Origin: DAINRZ01 sp964634885
GTDB taxonomy: Bacteria; Bacteroidota; Ignavibacteria; Kapaibacteriales; UBA2268
Reading direction: 5' to 3'
Length of the DNA: 64,000 bases
NCBI GenBank assembly: GCA_964634885.1
Contig: CAZWLN010000022.1
Coordinates: 1 to 64,000 of the forward strand
Shown here: in pieces, positions 63,927-64,000 of the stretch
How positions within the stretch are numbered: the first letter of the stretch is position 1
Layout: every line of letters begins with the position of its first letter
Notes under the pieces: model-generated
What the model saw: the letters and a program-made list of their open reading frames with translations, nothing else
Told to the model about the DNA's origin: nothing
Database searches by the model: none
Position numbers and translations under genes: made by a program

Positions 63927-64000
63927 CACCGGCCCCAGCGCCACCCCCGACGCCCGCCTGAAGTACATCGGCAAGCAGAAGGACGGCGAGAGCAGCCTCG
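63927..64000 (+). pseudogene. Start of next Rhs core copy (cut by window edge)
   Basis: Rhs core homology (TPDARLKYIGKQKDGESSL) begins after caccggc at 63927 and runs off the window. It shows that at least one more module, or the parent rhs gene, continues to the right. Confidence 0.85.

Noticed and set aside
48000..64000. Prophage or contractile injection system
   Set aside because: No tail, capsid, integrase, VgrG, Hcp or PAAR-like sequence is seen; only Rhs tips, immunity candidates and a VapBC pair.

Overview
The window looks like a chromosome segment from a Gram-negative member of the FCB group, probably the Bacteroidota/Chlorobiota/Ignavibacteriota/Kapabacteria side. The evidence is: an LpxC-FabZ fusion and LpxA (lipid A); several secreted proteins ending in type IX secretion (T9SS) sorting domains; an elongation factor P with the Chlorobi-like HRTPGNLRAF loop; and promoter boxes of the TAnnTTTG type upstream of a few genes. 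The genus cannot be fixed from the sequence alone. There is one 100-N assembly gap, at 35498-35597.

Positions 1-6400 hold dispersed repeats, a T9SS-exported CAP/fibronectin-III protein, gcvH, accC, accB, efp and tRNA-Cys, all on the minus strand. Positions 6500-24830 (plus strand) are dominated by tandem paralogues: two CheV-type CheW-REC proteins, two small beta-barrels, a secreted FN3-like protein, four lipoproteins with propeller-like C-terminal halves spaced by 3 nt, one barrel-like protein, and four exported DUF4424-like proteins. Positions 24840-29480 (minus) carry a NarL/LuxR-type regulator, a heptamer minisatellite, a TPR protein, a BI-1 family protein, a polyprenyl diphosphate synthase and TatC. 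Positions 29570-35290 (plus) carry a lipoprotein, a flavin reductase-like protein, RadC and a three-gene polyprenyl-phosphate-arabinose type cassette (HAD-UbiA fusion, DprE1, DprE2). Positions 35890-47890 are mostly minus strand: an Asp-box T9SS protein, an ssb-HAD-cmk-ispH-mscS operon, an outer-membrane protein, a sugar-phosphate polyprenyl transferase, lpxA and lpxC-fabZ.

The striking part is 48200-64000. It is an array of at least eight orphan Rhs C-terminal toxin modules, each a piece of GC-rich Rhs core ending near the NPVMAVDPSG boundary, followed by an unrelated AT-rich C-terminal domain of about 160-200 residues and then a candidate immunity gene. Readable toxin types are two Het-C/zinc-phospholipase-C-like domains (B, C), an NlpC/P60-like domain (D), two L,D-transpeptidase/Tlde1-like domains (E, G), a hydrophobic possible pore former with a four-helix membrane immunity protein (A), and two domains I do not recognise (F, H). 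Most immunity candidates have signal peptides or membrane helices, matching envelope targets; only H has a plainly cytosolic partner. Near-identical Rhs segments, three of them interrupted by the same short spacer, punctuate the array and look like the substrate for cassette exchange. A VapBC-like toxin-antitoxin pair is embedded in it, with a Lys where the VapC family has its second acidic residue. No full-length Rhs gene and no delivery system is inside the window; the array runs off the right edge.
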